Counted from the first letter of the stretch, positions 26,490-36,443 are shown. The stretch: 64,000 nt of DNA from DYJK01 sp964464825 (GCA_964464825.1 CAYXKL010000001.1:124001-188000); one strand, 5' to 3'. A program made the numbers and translations. Notes: a model not told the origin generated them from the sequence alone.

Positions 26490-27106
26490 TCTTTATTGAT
26501 ATAGCTATTATCGTAATACTTTTTTTTCTCTTTTCTTATTCTCACACTTGGTTGGCTTCTAACAAAATAAAAAAGAAAATTGTTGAAAATGTTGGAAATA
26601 AAATTGCTTACTACCGGATTTTTTACAATTTATCCTCTTTGATATTTTTTTTGCTTTTTTATTTTCTTTCTCCCAAACCCGATGTAATTGTTTACGACTT
26701 ACATTATCCCTATGATATTATTACATTTGCACTCCAAGTTTTGGCAATAATAGGATTATTGTGGTCTATTAAAGAAGTAAACTTGATGGAATTTATTGGT
26801 ATATCACAAATTGTAAGATATACTCAAAACGAGTATGACAATAATGATCTTGATGAAAAACAAATACTTAACATAAAAGGTCCTTTTAAATATGTGCGCC
26901 ATCCTGTCTACTTGTTTTCTATAATATTTATTGGATCGAGACCGACTATGACTTTGTTTTATTTTGTGATGTTCATTTGTATTGTAATTTATTTTTATAT
27001 AGGATCTTTTTACGAAGAGAAAAAATTAATAGAAAAATTTGGCAACGATTATAAAAAATATCAAACACGCGTGCCAAGATTAATACCGTTTATCAAATTC
27101 TTATAA
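26486..27106 (+). CDS. Membrane methyltransferase, ICMT/NnrU-like
   Basis: 206 residues with five or so membrane helices. The C-terminal half has the isoprenylcysteine-methyltransferase (ICMT/PEMT) pattern: LNIKGPFKYVRHPVYLF, a hydrophobic helix, then FYEEKKLIEKFGNDYKKYQTRVPRLIPF. These motifs bind SAM at the membrane. Bacterial relatives methylate lipids or isoprenoid-like substrates, or are annotated NnrU; the substrate is unknown. It overlaps the end of rpoN by 4 bases and precedes hslV by 39 bases. Confidence 0.85.
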   Translation: MIFIDIAIIVILFFLFSYSHTWLASNKIKKKIVENVGNKIAYYRIFYNLSSLIFFLLFYFLSPKPDVIVYDLHYPYDIITFALQVLAIIGLLWSIKEVNLMEFIGISQIVRYTQNEYDNNDLDEKQILNIKGPFKYVRHPVYLFSIIFIGSRPTMTLFYFVMFICIVIYFYIGSFYEEKKLIEKFGNDYKKYQTRVPRLIPFIKFL

Positions 27107-27145
27107 ACAGAACAATAAAAAATTATAGTTACTAAGGAAAATAAA

Positions 27146-27682
27146 ATGAGAATTCGCTCAACAACAATTATTGGAATAATCAAAGACGGACAAGCCGCAA
27201 TCGGGGGAGATGGACAGGTTACACTCGGCAACACAGTAATGAAACACAATTCGATGAAGATTCGAAAGTTAATGAATGGAAAAGTTTTAACCGGTTTTGC
27301 CGGATCTACAGCAGATGCTTTTACACTACTTCAGCGTTTCGAAGAAAAACTGGAACAATACCGCGGAAATGTTGAGCGTGCTGTTGTTGAACTTGCAAAA
27401 GATTGGCGTACAGATAAATATTTGCGCCGCCTCGAAGCGATGCTTGCTATAATTTCAGTAGAGAAAGCGTTTATCGTATCTGGTACCGGGGATGTAATTG
27501 AACCGGAAGATAATATCGTCGCCATAGGCAGCGGAGGTATGTATGCTCTTGCTGCAGCTAAAATGTTAAAGAAATACAGTTCCCTTTCCGCAAAAGAAAT
27601 TGTAGAAGAATCATTAAGAACTGCCGCTGAAATATGTATTTATACAAATGAAAAAATTACAGTTGAGGTTATTGATAAATGA
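27146..27682 (+). CDS. hslV: ATP-dependent protease proteolytic subunit HslV
   Basis: 178 residues. The N-terminal nucleophile threonine is in RIRSTTIIGIIKDGQAAIGGDGQVTLG, so a five-residue propeptide (MRIRS) must be removed to expose it; E. coli HslV has only the initiator Met. GFAGSTADAFTLLQRFEEKL and the SGTGDVIEP segment are canonical. It forms a two-ring dodecamer capped by HslU. AGGA precedes the ATG, and its stop overlaps the hslU start in ATGA. Confidence 0.97.
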   Translation: MRIRSTTIIGIIKDGQAAIGGDGQVTLGNTVMKHNSMKIRKLMNGKVLTGFAGSTADAFTLLQRFEEKLEQYRGNVERAVVELAKDWRTDKYLRRLEAMLAIISVEKAFIVSGTGDVIEPEDNIVAIGSGGMYALAAAKMLKKYSSLSAKEIVEESLRTAAEICIYTNEKITVEVIDK

Positions 27683-29055
27683 AAAAGAACAACAATATTG
27701 ACGTAATGAAAAATCTTACTCCTACACAAATTGTAAAAGAGCTGGATAAATTTATAATTGGGCAAGATGATGCAAAACGTGCCGTTGCTATAGCATTACG
27801 CAACAGATGGCGCAGACAAAAAGTTGAAGAGAGTATTAAAGAAGAAATAATGCCGAATAATATTATTCTTATTGGGCCCACCGGTGTGGGTAAAACTGAG
27901 ATTGCCAGAAGATTAGCAAAACTATCGGGCGCCCCATTTATTAAAGTTGAAGCATCAAAATATACGGAGGTTGGATATGTTGGCCGCGATGTTGAATCAA
28001 TGATACGTGACTTGGTTGAAATTTCTGTAAGTATGGTACGTTCCGAAAAAACTGCTGCCGTTCAGGATAAAGCAGCTAAAATGGCTGAAGAAAAAATTTT
28101 GGATCAATTAATTCCTCCGGTTAAAAAATCATCTACTGCCACCGATGAAAATGGTGAAAGCGAAGAAGTTCAAAATGAAAAAACGCGTGAGTGGATGCGC
28201 GAAAAACTCCGCAAAGGTGAAATGGATGACCGGATGATTGAGTTTGATGTTACTTCGCCGGCATTCGGCATGCAAGTTCTTGGACCGATGGGAATGGACG
28301 ACATGGCAATGAATCTGCAAGATATGTTCAGCAGTATGATACCTAAGAAGAAGAAAAAAAGAAAAACTGCTATACGCGAAGCACGTAAAATATTAGAACA
28401 AGAAGAAGCTGATAAATTAATTGATATGGAGGCTGTACAAAAAGAAGCCGTGCAAAGAGTTCAGGAAGCCGGTATCGTTTTTATAGATGAAATTGATAAA
28501 ATTGCCGGCGCTAAAAGTCAGCAAGGTCCCGATGTATCACGCGAAGGTGTTCAGCGCGATCTTCTCCCTATTGTTGAGGGTTCGACTGTTAATACTAAAT
28601 ACGGGCCGGTTAAAACAGATCATGTTTTGTTTATAGCATCGGGAGCTTTTCATGTTTCTAAACCTTCTGATTTGATTCCCGAACTTCAAGGACGTTTTCC
28701 GATTCGTGTTGAATTAAAAAGTTTAACCGAAGAAGATTTTATTAAAATTCTTACCATTCCGGAAAATGCTCTTCTTAAACAATATGCTGCACTTCTTCAA
28801 ACTGAAGGAGTTAACGTAAAATTCAGAGAAGATGGAATTAAAGAGGTTGCAAGAACTGCCGCAGAAGTAAATGAGCAAGTTGAAAATATAGGCGCAAGAA
28901 GACTTCACACAATTTTAACAACTCTGCTCGAAGATATTCTTTTTGATGTGCCCGATAAAATGCCTTCTGACGAAGTTGAGATTACTGGTGAAATGGTAAA
29001 TCAAAAACTCGATAAGATTGTAAAGAACCGTGATTTGAGTAAATATATTTTATAA
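27679..29055 (+). CDS. hslU: ATP-dependent protease ATPase subunit HslU
   Basis: 458 residues. AAA+ unfoldase that feeds proteins into HslV. Walker A GPTGVGKT is at residues 66-73, the family N-terminus is LTPTQIVKELDKFIIGQDDAKRAVAI, and Walker B is VFIDEIDKIA. The I domain lies between, with an acidic/Met-rich part (MGPMGMDDMAMNLQDM). The C-terminus ends KNRDLSKYIL, the tail that docks into HslV pockets. It is translationally coupled to hslV. Confidence 0.98.
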   Translation: MKKNNNIDVMKNLTPTQIVKELDKFIIGQDDAKRAVAIALRNRWRRQKVEESIKEEIMPNNIILIGPTGVGKTEIARRLAKLSGAPFIKVEASKYTEVGYVGRDVESMIRDLVEISVSMVRSEKTAAVQDKAAKMAEEKILDQLIPPVKKSSTATDENGESEEVQNEKTREWMREKLRKGEMDDRMIEFDVTSPAFGMQVLGPMGMDDMAMNLQDMFSSMIPKKKKKRKTAIREARKILEQEEADKLIDMEAVQKEAVQRVQEAGIVFIDEIDKIAGAKSQQGPDVSREGVQRDLLPIVEGSTVNTKYGPVKTDHVLFIASGAFHVSKPSDLIPELQGRFPIRVELKSLTEEDFIKILTIPENALLKQYAALLQTEGVNVKFREDGIKEVARTAAEVNEQVENIGARRLHTILTTLLEDILFDVPDKMPSDEVEITGEMVNQKLDKIVKNRDLSKYIL

Positions 29056-29061
29056 TTCACT

Positions 29062-29703
29062 ATGAAAATAATTTCTTTTTTAATATTTCTGCTTTTTCTA
29101 TCGGCGTGTTCACAAAATACCGAACGATTATTAAATCTTTCTGAATCAAAAGTATTAATACAAAACTATTATGAATCGGGAGCCTTTGATGACGAGTGCA
29201 AAGCAATAATAGATAACGCAATCTCACAAATTGAAAAGCTACCAATTGACGACAGTAGTGCGGTAATATTCGATATAGATGAAACCGCACTGTCCAATTA
29301 CAAACACACAAAAGAAATTGGTTTTGGATATAAACAAGAGCTCTGGAGCGAATGGCTTGCAGAGGCAGATGCGGATGCAATAAAACAAACAAAAAGATTT
29401 TATGATTGGCTTATTTCAAAAAAAATAAATGTTTTATTTCTTACTGGAAGAACTGTAAATGAACGCGATGCAACAATTAAAAATTTACATGATCGGGGCT
29501 ATACACTGTACGATACTTTAATTGTCCGCAATTTGAATGAACTTAAAATACCGGCGGCGGAATTTAAAGCTCAAAAAAGACAAGAGTTGGTTCGCAAAGG
29601 ATATAAAATAATTGCCAATATAGGTGATCAATGGAGCGACCTCGTTGGCGGCAACTCAGGTATTAAAATCAAACTTCCAAACTATCTTTATATAATTGAC
29701 TAA
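29062..29703 (+). CDS. HAD-superfamily acid phosphatase lipoprotein (class B / e(P4)-like)
   Basis: 213 residues. A lipoprotein signal (KIISFLIFLLFLSAC) is followed by a HAD phosphatase: VIFDIDETALSNYKH (nucleophile and acid aspartates), VLFLTGRTVNERDAT (motif II) and NIGDQWSDLVGG (motif IV). This is the arrangement of the HAD acid phosphatases such as lipoprotein e(P4), which removes phosphate from nucleotides outside the cytoplasm. It is 6 bases after hslU and may ride on its transcript. Confidence 0.9.
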   Translation: MKIISFLIFLLFLSACSQNTERLLNLSESKVLIQNYYESGAFDDECKAIIDNAISQIEKLPIDDSSAVIFDIDETALSNYKHTKEIGFGYKQELWSEWLAEADADAIKQTKRFYDWLISKKINVLFLTGRTVNERDATIKNLHDRGYTLYDTLIVRNLNELKIPAAEFKAQKRQELVRKGYKIIANIGDQWSDLVGGNSGIKIKLPNYLYIID

Positions 29704-29766
29704 TCATTTTTACTTTCGCATCTTTTCATATTCAATTAATTATTAACACGGCAGCGTAATATTAAA

Positions 29767-31101
29767 ATGTCAACGTTCAATAATCAGTACACTACAATCA
29801 AAGCGTGGGTTATCTCGGCAACAATGGGGTATGGGCATCAGCGTGCCGTATTTCCATTGCGTCATATTGCTGAAGAAAAAATTATCACCGTTGGACAAGG
29901 TGAGGCAACTTCAAAAAAGGAAGAAAAACTTTGGAAGCGTGTATTGGGTGTATATGAGTTTATTTCTCGAGCAAAAAGCATTCCTTTAATCGGCAAACCA
30001 ATTTTTTCTCTTCTTGATTCTCTACTACATATTCCTTCGTATTATCCTATGCGCGATCTCTCCAATGCAACATTTCAAGTAGATCTTCTTGAATCAAGCA
30101 TCAAAAAAGGTTTATGCAGTTCTATGCTCGATAAAGTACGAACACAAGAATTGCCAATTGTAACATCTTTTTATGCATCGGCTATTGCCGCCGATATGAA
30201 TGGTTTACACAATATATATTGCATCATTTGCGATGCTGATCTCAACCGTGTCTGGGTAGCGCGTCATCCATGGGAAAGCCGCATCAATTATTTTGCGCCT
30301 TGTGGTAAAGCAGCTCAAAGATTAAGAGCGTACGGTGTACCCGAAGAAAGAATTTTCATTACCGGATTTCCTTTGCCAGATGAACTGTTAGGCGGAATTG
30401 ATTTATCTATTTTAAAAATAAATTTGGGCGAGCGACTCACACAGCTTGATCCTAAAAATGTATTCCGCTTGCGCCATGAAATTAATGTTAAGCATTTTAT
30501 CGGTAAAGAAAACTATAAAAAAACTAAAACTAGAAAACTGACTATTAATTATGCCGTTGGCGGTGCCGGTGCCTTTAAAGAAATTGCTCGTGATATTGCA
30601 ATTAGTTTAAAGAACAGAATTATAAATGATGAAATAAAATTAATTCTAACTGCTGGAACTAAAGAAAATGTTCGCGTTTATTTTCAATCGCTAAAAAAAG
30701 AAATTGCCGACGATGATTCGAAAATAGAAATCGTTTTCGGCTCTACTCTTGAAGATTATTTTGAAAAATTTAATGCTTCCTTAAAACAAACAGATATATT
30801 GTGGACAAAGCCGAGCGAACTATCTTTCTATACTGCACTCGGACTCCCAATTATTATGACGCCTACAATCGGTTCTCAGGAAAAATTTAATAGGAAGTGG
30901 CTTTTCGAAATTCATGCCGGAATTAAACAAGAAAATCCAAAGTTTACCGAGCAATGGCTATATGAACTACTAAACAAAGGAACACTTGCTGAAATGGCTT
31001 GGTCTGGTTTTCTAAAAGCAAGAAAACTCGGCACATATAATATTATGGAAATTTTACTAACCGGAAAAATCATTAACCAAAATTCCCCGGTACTTAGATA
31101 A
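29767..31101 (+). CDS. GT-B fold glycosyltransferase-like protein, GT28/MGDG-synthase type (first of a tandem pair)
   Basis: 444 residues. No signal peptide. The N-terminus (AWVISATMGYGHQRAVFPLRHIA) resembles the acceptor-side Rossmann loop of MGDG synthase/MurG-like GT28 enzymes. The middle has IYCIICDADLNRVWVARHPWESR and GVPEERIFITGFPLPDELLGG; the C-terminal half has INYAVGGAGAFKEIARDIA and WTKPSELSFYTALGLPIIMTP, the donor-sugar-binding loop region. The substrate is unknown; a lipid acceptor is plausible because the next gene resembles diacylglycerol glycosyltransferases. It is 4 bases from that gene. Confidence 0.78.
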   Translation: MSTFNNQYTTIKAWVISATMGYGHQRAVFPLRHIAEEKIITVGQGEATSKKEEKLWKRVLGVYEFISRAKSIPLIGKPIFSLLDSLLHIPSYYPMRDLSNATFQVDLLESSIKKGLCSSMLDKVRTQELPIVTSFYASAIAADMNGLHNIYCIICDADLNRVWVARHPWESRINYFAPCGKAAQRLRAYGVPEERIFITGFPLPDELLGGIDLSILKINLGERLTQLDPKNVFRLRHEINVKHFIGKENYKKTKTRKLTINYAVGGAGAFKEIARDIAISLKNRIINDEIKLILTAGTKENVRVYFQSLKKEIADDDSKIEIVFGSTLEDYFEKFNASLKQTDILWTKPSELSFYTALGLPIIMTPTIGSQEKFNRKWLFEIHAGIKQENPKFTEQWLYELLNKGTLAEMAWSGFLKARKLGTYNIMEILLTGKIINQNSPVLR

Positions 31102-31105
31102 CAGA

Positions 31106-32239
31106 ATGACTGAGTATTCTAAAAAATATCTTTTTATTTATTTGCGTACTGGCGGCGGGCATTTAGCACCGGCACGTGCTATTGCTAACTATATTAAAGA
31201 AAAATTACCTAATAATGCGGACCCGATTTTAATTGACGGATTTGCAGAAACTAATAGTTTTGCTCGCTTAATTATAGAAGATGGATACCGCTATTTACAA
31301 AGTAAAGCAAAGTGGTTTTACGAATTTCTTTACGCTACTCATAAATTGAAAACTGTTTCAAACATAAGTGCTTTTCTGGTTTCTTTAAATATGAAAAAAT
31401 ACTTGAAAGAAATTATTATCAAAGAGAAACCGGTGAAAATTGTTCTATTTCACTTTTTTTTGATAAAGCCGGTATATAATATTTTGAAAGAAATGGATCT
31501 CAAAATTCCTGTAGTTACTATAGTTACTGATCCGTACATAGCTCATCCTCTTTGGTTTTTACAAAAAGATCAGACCTTTGTAATTTTTAGCGAGCGTTTA
31601 AGAAACTCATGTTTAACCAAGGGAATTGCTCTGGAAAAATTAAATTTGTTCCCTTTCATTTTAGATGAAAAATTCACTGGTTCTATTCCAGGTAATGAAA
31701 AAAATATCTATAAGAAGAAACATGGATTCAAAAAAGAAAAAGTGCTTCTTATATTGGGCGGCGGAGACGGTATTCCCAAAGGACAAAAAATTTTGAAAAA
31801 AATATTACATGATAATAACAATTTTGAAATCGCTATTGTTTGTGGTAAGAACAAAAAACTTTTTAAACAAGCTAAAAAATTACAAGACCATTTCGGCAGC
31901 GAAATCCTTAAAGTATTCAGTTTTGTTGATTTCATTTACGAATTGCTTGCTGCCGCAGATGTAGTAATAACAAAATGCGGCGCATCAACATTTATGGAAA
32001 TACTTATGATGAAAAAAGTGCCGGTGGTAAACAGCTATATTTGGGAACAAGAAAAAGGAAACGTAGATTTTATTGTAAGCAATGGTCTTGGTGTTTATGA
32101 GAAACGGGTTAGCAAATTACCGAAGATTATAAATACATTATTTACTAATCAGCAAACACTCGATAAATATTTACAGAACATCCAGCGAGCCAATCTAAAA
32201 AACGGTACCAAAGAAGTGGCTGAGTTTATAGTTTCATAA
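31106..32239 (+). CDS. GT28-family glycosyltransferase, MGDG synthase-like (second of a tandem pair)
   Basis: 377 residues. YLRTGGGHLAPARAIANYIKE is the N-terminal loop of MGDG-synthase/processive diacylglycerol glucosyltransferases. VTIVTDPYIAHPLWFL continues the family, and LILGGGDGIPKG and DVVITKCGASTFMEILMMKKVPVVNSY are the UDP-sugar-binding C-terminal domain with the GT28 signature. It probably transfers a sugar to a membrane lipid. It follows the other GT-B protein by 4 bases in one apparent operon, so the two may act in succession or as partners. Confidence 0.85.
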   Translation: MTEYSKKYLFIYLRTGGGHLAPARAIANYIKEKLPNNADPILIDGFAETNSFARLIIEDGYRYLQSKAKWFYEFLYATHKLKTVSNISAFLVSLNMKKYLKEIIIKEKPVKIVLFHFFLIKPVYNILKEMDLKIPVVTIVTDPYIAHPLWFLQKDQTFVIFSERLRNSCLTKGIALEKLNLFPFILDEKFTGSIPGNEKNIYKKKHGFKKEKVLLILGGGDGIPKGQKILKKILHDNNNFEIAIVCGKNKKLFKQAKKLQDHFGSEILKVFSFVDFIYELLAAADVVITKCGASTFMEILMMKKVPVVNSYIWEQEKGNVDFIVSNGLGVYEKRVSKLPKIINTLFTNQQTLDKYLQNIQRANLKNGTKEVAEFIVS

Positions 32240-32275
32240 TAGCTATTAAACTCCGACGATTGGAATGATTTTTCT

Positions 32276-32283
32276 TATATTTG
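32276..32283 (+). promoter_or_regulatory. Bacteroidetes-type -7 element (TATATTTG) upstream of valS
   Basis: TATATTTG fits TAnnTTTG and lies 33 bases before the chosen valS start. It falls inside the upstream in-frame extension beginning at 32265, which makes that extension unlikely. A -33 element is not clear. Confidence 0.6.
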
Positions 32284-32315
32284 CACTCAATTATGAAATA
32301 TTTACTGAGAATTTG

Positions 32316-34937
32316 ATGCGCCCCAAAAATCTTGCTGATATTCCTAAAGCTTATAATCCAAAAGAAGCCGAAGATAAATGGTATCAATACTGGTACGAAA
32401 ATAATCTTTATCATAGCGAAGTTGATGAATCGAAAACACCGTACACAATTGTAATTCCTCCGCCTAATATAACCGGTATTTTACACATTGGTCATATACT
32501 AAATAATACACTGCAAGATATTTACATCCGTTACAAAAGAATGAAAGGATATAACGCATGCTGGGTACCGGGGATTGATCACGCTTCTATTGCTACAGAA
32601 GCAAAAGTAGTTGCAATGCTTAAAGAACGTGGAATAAGTAAAGATAATATATCGCGCGAAGAATTTTTAAAACATTGCTATGAATGGAAAGAAAAATACG
32701 GTGGATTAATTTTTAAGCAGCTTCGTAAACTTGGAGTAAGCTGCGATTGGCAGCGCGAACGTTTTACGATGGACAATCATTACTACAGAAAAGTTATTGA
32801 GGCATTTGTTAAACTTTATAAAGAAGGTTATATCTACCGTGGTTACAGAATGGTTAACTGGGACCCGGCTTCAAAATCTGCAATTAGTGATGAAGAAGTA
32901 TTTTACAAAGAAGTTCAAGGTAAACTTTGGTATTTCAAATATCCGGTTAAAAATTCCAACGAGTTTTTGATTGTTGCCACTACACGTCCCGAAACAATGC
33001 TCGGCGATACTGGTGTTGCAGTTAATCCCGATGATGAACGCTATAAACATTTAATAGGTAAAACGATAATACTTCCAATTGTCGGTAGAGAAATTCCCCT
33101 CTTTGCAGATGAGTATGTTGACAAAGAATTTGGAACCGGTGCTGTTAAAGTTACGCCGGCACATGATATAAATGACTACGAGATGGCATTGCGTCATAAT
33201 TTAGAGATGATAAATATATTTAATGAAGATGCTACTACAAACGGAAACGTTCCAAAAGATTTTAGAAATTTAGACCGCTACGAAGTACGCGAAAAAGTTG
33301 TTGCTCGTTTTGAAGAACTCGGATTACTTCACAAAGTTGAAAGCTATACAAACAAAGTCGGCTACTCGCAGCGCGGTAATGTTCCTATTGAACCGTATCT
33401 ATCCGAACAATGGTTCATGAAAATGGATGAACTAATTCAACCGGCATTAAAAGCAGTTCTTGACGGAAAAGTAAAATTTCATCCTGAACACTGGACAAAA
33501 ACTTACGAACATTGGATGACAAATATCCGCGACTGGTGTATATCGCGTCAGTTGTGGTGGGGTCACCGGATTCCTGTTTGGTATCATAAAGACAATCACG
33601 AAATCTATTGTGAAGTTGAACCGCCAAAAGATATTGAAAATTATTATCAGGATGATGATGTGCTCGATACATGGGCATCAAGCTGGCTGTGGGCGCAAGA
33701 TGTATTTACAAATGATCGCGATCAAAAATATTATTATCCCACCGATTTACTTGTAACAGCTCCAGATATTATTTTCTTCTGGGTTGCGCGTATGATTATT
33801 GCCGGTATGCACTTCATGAAAGAAATTCCATTTAAGGATGTCTATTTCACATCAACCGTACGCGATACGCAAGGAAGAAAAATGAGCAAATCGCTCGGCA
33901 ACTCACCCGATCCCCTGGATTTGATTGATGAATTTGGTGCTGATGCTTTACGTTTTACTATGACATACATAGCGCCGCTTGGACAAGATGTGCATTTCAG
34001 TAACGAGATGGTGGAGATTGGCAGAAACTTTGCTAACAAAATGTGGAATGCCGGAAGATTTTTGTTGATGAATTCACAAAACATAAACATAGATATTTCA
34101 CTTAAAGATAAATACATTGATTTTACCGACCGTTGGATCTTATCACGTTTCAATAAGACTATAAAAGAATTTTCGGATGCGCTTGATCGCTTCGAAGTTA
34201 ATGCTGCATCTAAAATTGTTTACAGTTATGTATGGAATGATTTCTGCGATTGGTACATTGAATTATCAAAGCAGAGATTATATCAAGGAAGTGAAGAAGA
34301 AAAGTCCGCGGTGTTAACACGTTCAATTTTGTTGTTTGAAGAAATGTTGAAACTTGTTCATCCATTTATGCCGTTTATATCCGAAGAAATTTGGCAACTA
34401 TTTGATGAGAGAAAACCCGGTGAAAGCATTTCAATTTCCGCATTCCCTGAATTTGCTGATAATAAGATTGATGAAAAAGCAGAAGCCGAAATTTTATTCG
34501 TTCAGGATGTTGTTACTGCAATAAGAAATATCCGGGGAGAAATGAATGTTGCGCCTTCTAAATCAATCAACGTTATTCTTAAAACAAATCTGCTTACTAA
34601 TGAACAAATCAAGTATATAAAATCTCTAGTTAAAATTGATGATTTAAAAGCGGATCCTAATTTAGACAAACCGAAAACAAGCGCTGCTGCAGTTGTAAAA
34701 GGATGCGATATTTTCATTCCACTTGAAGGATTGATTGATATTAACATAGAGCGGACTAGAATTGAAAAAGAAATTAATAGAATTTCCGGTTCACTGGAAG
34801 GTGTAAAGAAAAAATTATCGAATGAAAGTTTCGTTGCTAAAGCTCCCTCGGAAGTGATTGAGCGCGAGCGTACAAAAATGAATGATTGGGAAAAAGCGTT
34901 AGAAAAATTAATTACAATAAAAAGCGATCTAACTTAA
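32316..34937 (+). CDS. valS: Valyl-tRNA synthetase
   Basis: 873 residues, normal. Class I signatures are GILHIGHILNNT (HIGH) and GRKMSKSLGNSPDPLDL (KMSKS). The editing domain holds TTRPETMLGDTGVAVNP and GAVKVTPAHDINDYEMA. The anticodon-binding domain has PFISEEIWQLFDE, and the protein ends in the coiled coil typical of ValRS (INIERTRIEKEINRISGSL). I chose the ATG at 32316 because RPKNLADIPKAYNPKEAE is the usual beginning and the promoter-like TATATTTG lies just upstream. Confidence 0.98.
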   Translation: MRPKNLADIPKAYNPKEAEDKWYQYWYENNLYHSEVDESKTPYTIVIPPPNITGILHIGHILNNTLQDIYIRYKRMKGYNACWVPGIDHASIATEAKVVAMLKERGISKDNISREEFLKHCYEWKEKYGGLIFKQLRKLGVSCDWQRERFTMDNHYYRKVIEAFVKLYKEGYIYRGYRMVNWDPASKSAISDEEVFYKEVQGKLWYFKYPVKNSNEFLIVATTRPETMLGDTGVAVNPDDERYKHLIGKTIILPIVGREIPLFADEYVDKEFGTGAVKVTPAHDINDYEMALRHNLEMINIFNEDATTNGNVPKDFRNLDRYEVREKVVARFEELGLLHKVESYTNKVGYSQRGNVPIEPYLSEQWFMKMDELIQPALKAVLDGKVKFHPEHWTKTYEHWMTNIRDWCISRQLWWGHRIPVWYHKDNHEIYCEVEPPKDIENYYQDDDVLDTWASSWLWAQDVFTNDRDQKYYYPTDLLVTAPDIIFFWVARMIIAGMHFMKEIPFKDVYFTSTVRDTQGRKMSKSLGNSPDPLDLIDEFGADALRFTMTYIAPLGQDVHFSNEMVEIGRNFANKMWNAGRFLLMNSQNINIDISLKDKYIDFTDRWILSRFNKTIKEFSDALDRFEVNAASKIVYSYVWNDFCDWYIELSKQRLYQGSEEEKSAVLTRSILLFEEMLKLVHPFMPFISEEIWQLFDERKPGESISISAFPEFADNKIDEKAEAEILFVQDVVTAIRNIRGEMNVAPSKSINVILKTNLLTNEQIKYIKSLVKIDDLKADPNLDKPKTSAAAVVKGCDIFIPLEGLIDINIERTRIEKEINRISGSLEGVKKKLSNESFVAKAPSEVIERERTKMNDWEKALEKLITIKSDLT

Positions 34938-35088
34938 ATTACTGCTGCATTTGCTTCAGTATAAATGTTTCATCTCTTTCTCTACAAAAATAGATTACCT
35001 ATTCTCCGAACGTTTTGAAATAGCTGGATGATTTAATAAATCTCTACTAATCCACTAACTAAATACCATTCACCCCATGGAGGAAAAA

Positions 35089-36399
35089 ATGATTAAGAAA
35101 CGATTCGTGGAATTATTCGATCTTAAACAAGGCGGTTTTAATTACCTGGCTTTTATCGGTATAGTACTCGGAATTTCTACTAGCTGGCTGCTTAGAAACA
35201 TTTACTTACCGCTTGATCAAAATTATTTTTCTATTAGTGAGTACGGCGGCGGTCCGGATATAATCAAATTTCTCGGATTAGATTATTTCTTCCGAAGTTT
35301 AATTTATTTTATTGTGCTGGCTTTTATAATTGTAGGCTTAAGTTCGTTTTTAAAAAAGGATTGGCAATTAATTGTACTTGCTGGGAGTGTTGGTTTTGTT
35401 TATAACATTATTGAACAGATTATTATCAACAAGTATTTAACTCCGTCACAAAATCCGCAAGATCTACCCCTTTTAGATATTTATTGGATGATCGACCAAA
35501 TAATTTGGTTTATGATCCTTACATCTGTGATAATATTTGTTTTCCGTTTAACACAGCGTCTGGATGTTTCATTAATTTTGGGATTTCCAATTGCAGATCT
35601 TATAGCTAGCATTATTTCTTCTCTTGTTTATATGGTGCGATCCTTCATTGAATATTCCGAATACTATACAAGCGATGATATTCATCAAATTGCACAAACC
35701 ATTTCTTATAATATTCGCTTTCTTCCCAGTACTTTATTCATTGGTGTTTTATTTTATTGGGGTTACATACTTCACAGAAAAATTAAAAAACTTGAGCCCG
35801 TAAAAGCATTTTTAGGATATCCGGTTAACAAAAACATTTCAAGAAAGTTTTACTACGGTTCATGGCTAATCTCCGGTATTATTTGTCTCTGTTTATTAAT
35901 AATTATAGTTCATCTTACCTGGTACACAGAAAAATTACCCGAATTGCAAATCTGGTTTATACCGTCAATTCTAATATTATTCGCCGTAGAAATTTTCGCC
36001 GTTGTTGTTTTATATATGCTCATCTACCGTATGTGGAAATATATTCCACAAAACTTGGCAGAGGGAGTTACTCCAGCAAAAGCAGTAGGATTTTTATTCA
36101 TCCCCTTTTTCAATTTCTATTGGTTCTTTGTTGTTCTGGTAGGATATGCAAAAAGATATAACCGTATTATTGAACAAAATAATTTATCCATTCCAATACT
36201 ATCAGCCGGCTGGTTTTTGTTCGTCTGTATTTTCCATCTCTTTGTTTTTGTTCTAATGATACCGTCAAGCATAATTCCCGAAATACTGTGGTCGTATTTA
36301 ATCCATTTAGTTCTGATTCACTTATTTGTTTTAATATTAACGATATCAATAATTTGTGATTCAATTAATCATTTGCCGGTAAATTTTAATAAACAATAA
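35089..36399 (+). CDS. Multi-pass inner-membrane protein, unknown (C-terminal DUF4328-like region)
   Basis: 436 residues from the ATG at 35089, which has GGAGG six bases upstream, better than the in-frame ATG at 35077. There are about ten membrane helices. The N-terminal part has SPII-like features (LAGSVGFVYNIIEQIII), which may be coincidental. The C-terminal part has YRMWKYIPQ, then TPAKAVGFLFIPFFNFYWFF and GYAKRYNRII, a pattern seen in DUF4328-like membrane proteins. I do not recognise a function. Confidence 0.7.
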   Translation: MIKKRFVELFDLKQGGFNYLAFIGIVLGISTSWLLRNIYLPLDQNYFSISEYGGGPDIIKFLGLDYFFRSLIYFIVLAFIIVGLSSFLKKDWQLIVLAGSVGFVYNIIEQIIINKYLTPSQNPQDLPLLDIYWMIDQIIWFMILTSVIIFVFRLTQRLDVSLILGFPIADLIASIISSLVYMVRSFIEYSEYYTSDDIHQIAQTISYNIRFLPSTLFIGVLFYWGYILHRKIKKLEPVKAFLGYPVNKNISRKFYYGSWLISGIICLCLLIIIVHLTWYTEKLPELQIWFIPSILILFAVEIFAVVVLYMLIYRMWKYIPQNLAEGVTPAKAVGFLFIPFFNFYWFFVVLVGYAKRYNRIIEQNNLSIPILSAGWFLFVCIFHLFVFVLMIPSSIIPEILWSYLIHLVLIHLFVLILTISIICDSINHLPVNFNKQ

Positions 36400-36418
36400 T
36401 TTTTTCTTTAATTGTTTG

Positions 36419-36443
36419 CCGGGTTAATAATAAATTAGCCCGG
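36419..36443 (+). terminator. Hairpin terminator after the membrane protein
   Basis: CCGGGTTAAT pairs with ATTAGCCCGG (10 bp, one G-U wobble) around a 5-base loop. It starts 20 bases past the stop of the membrane protein gene, and a T-containing stretch (TTATATTTG) that is also the promoter of cydA follows. Confidence 0.75.

Noticed and set aside
32265..32315. Upstream start extending valS
   Set aside because: It covers the TATATTTG element and adds hydrophobic residues not found in ValRS.
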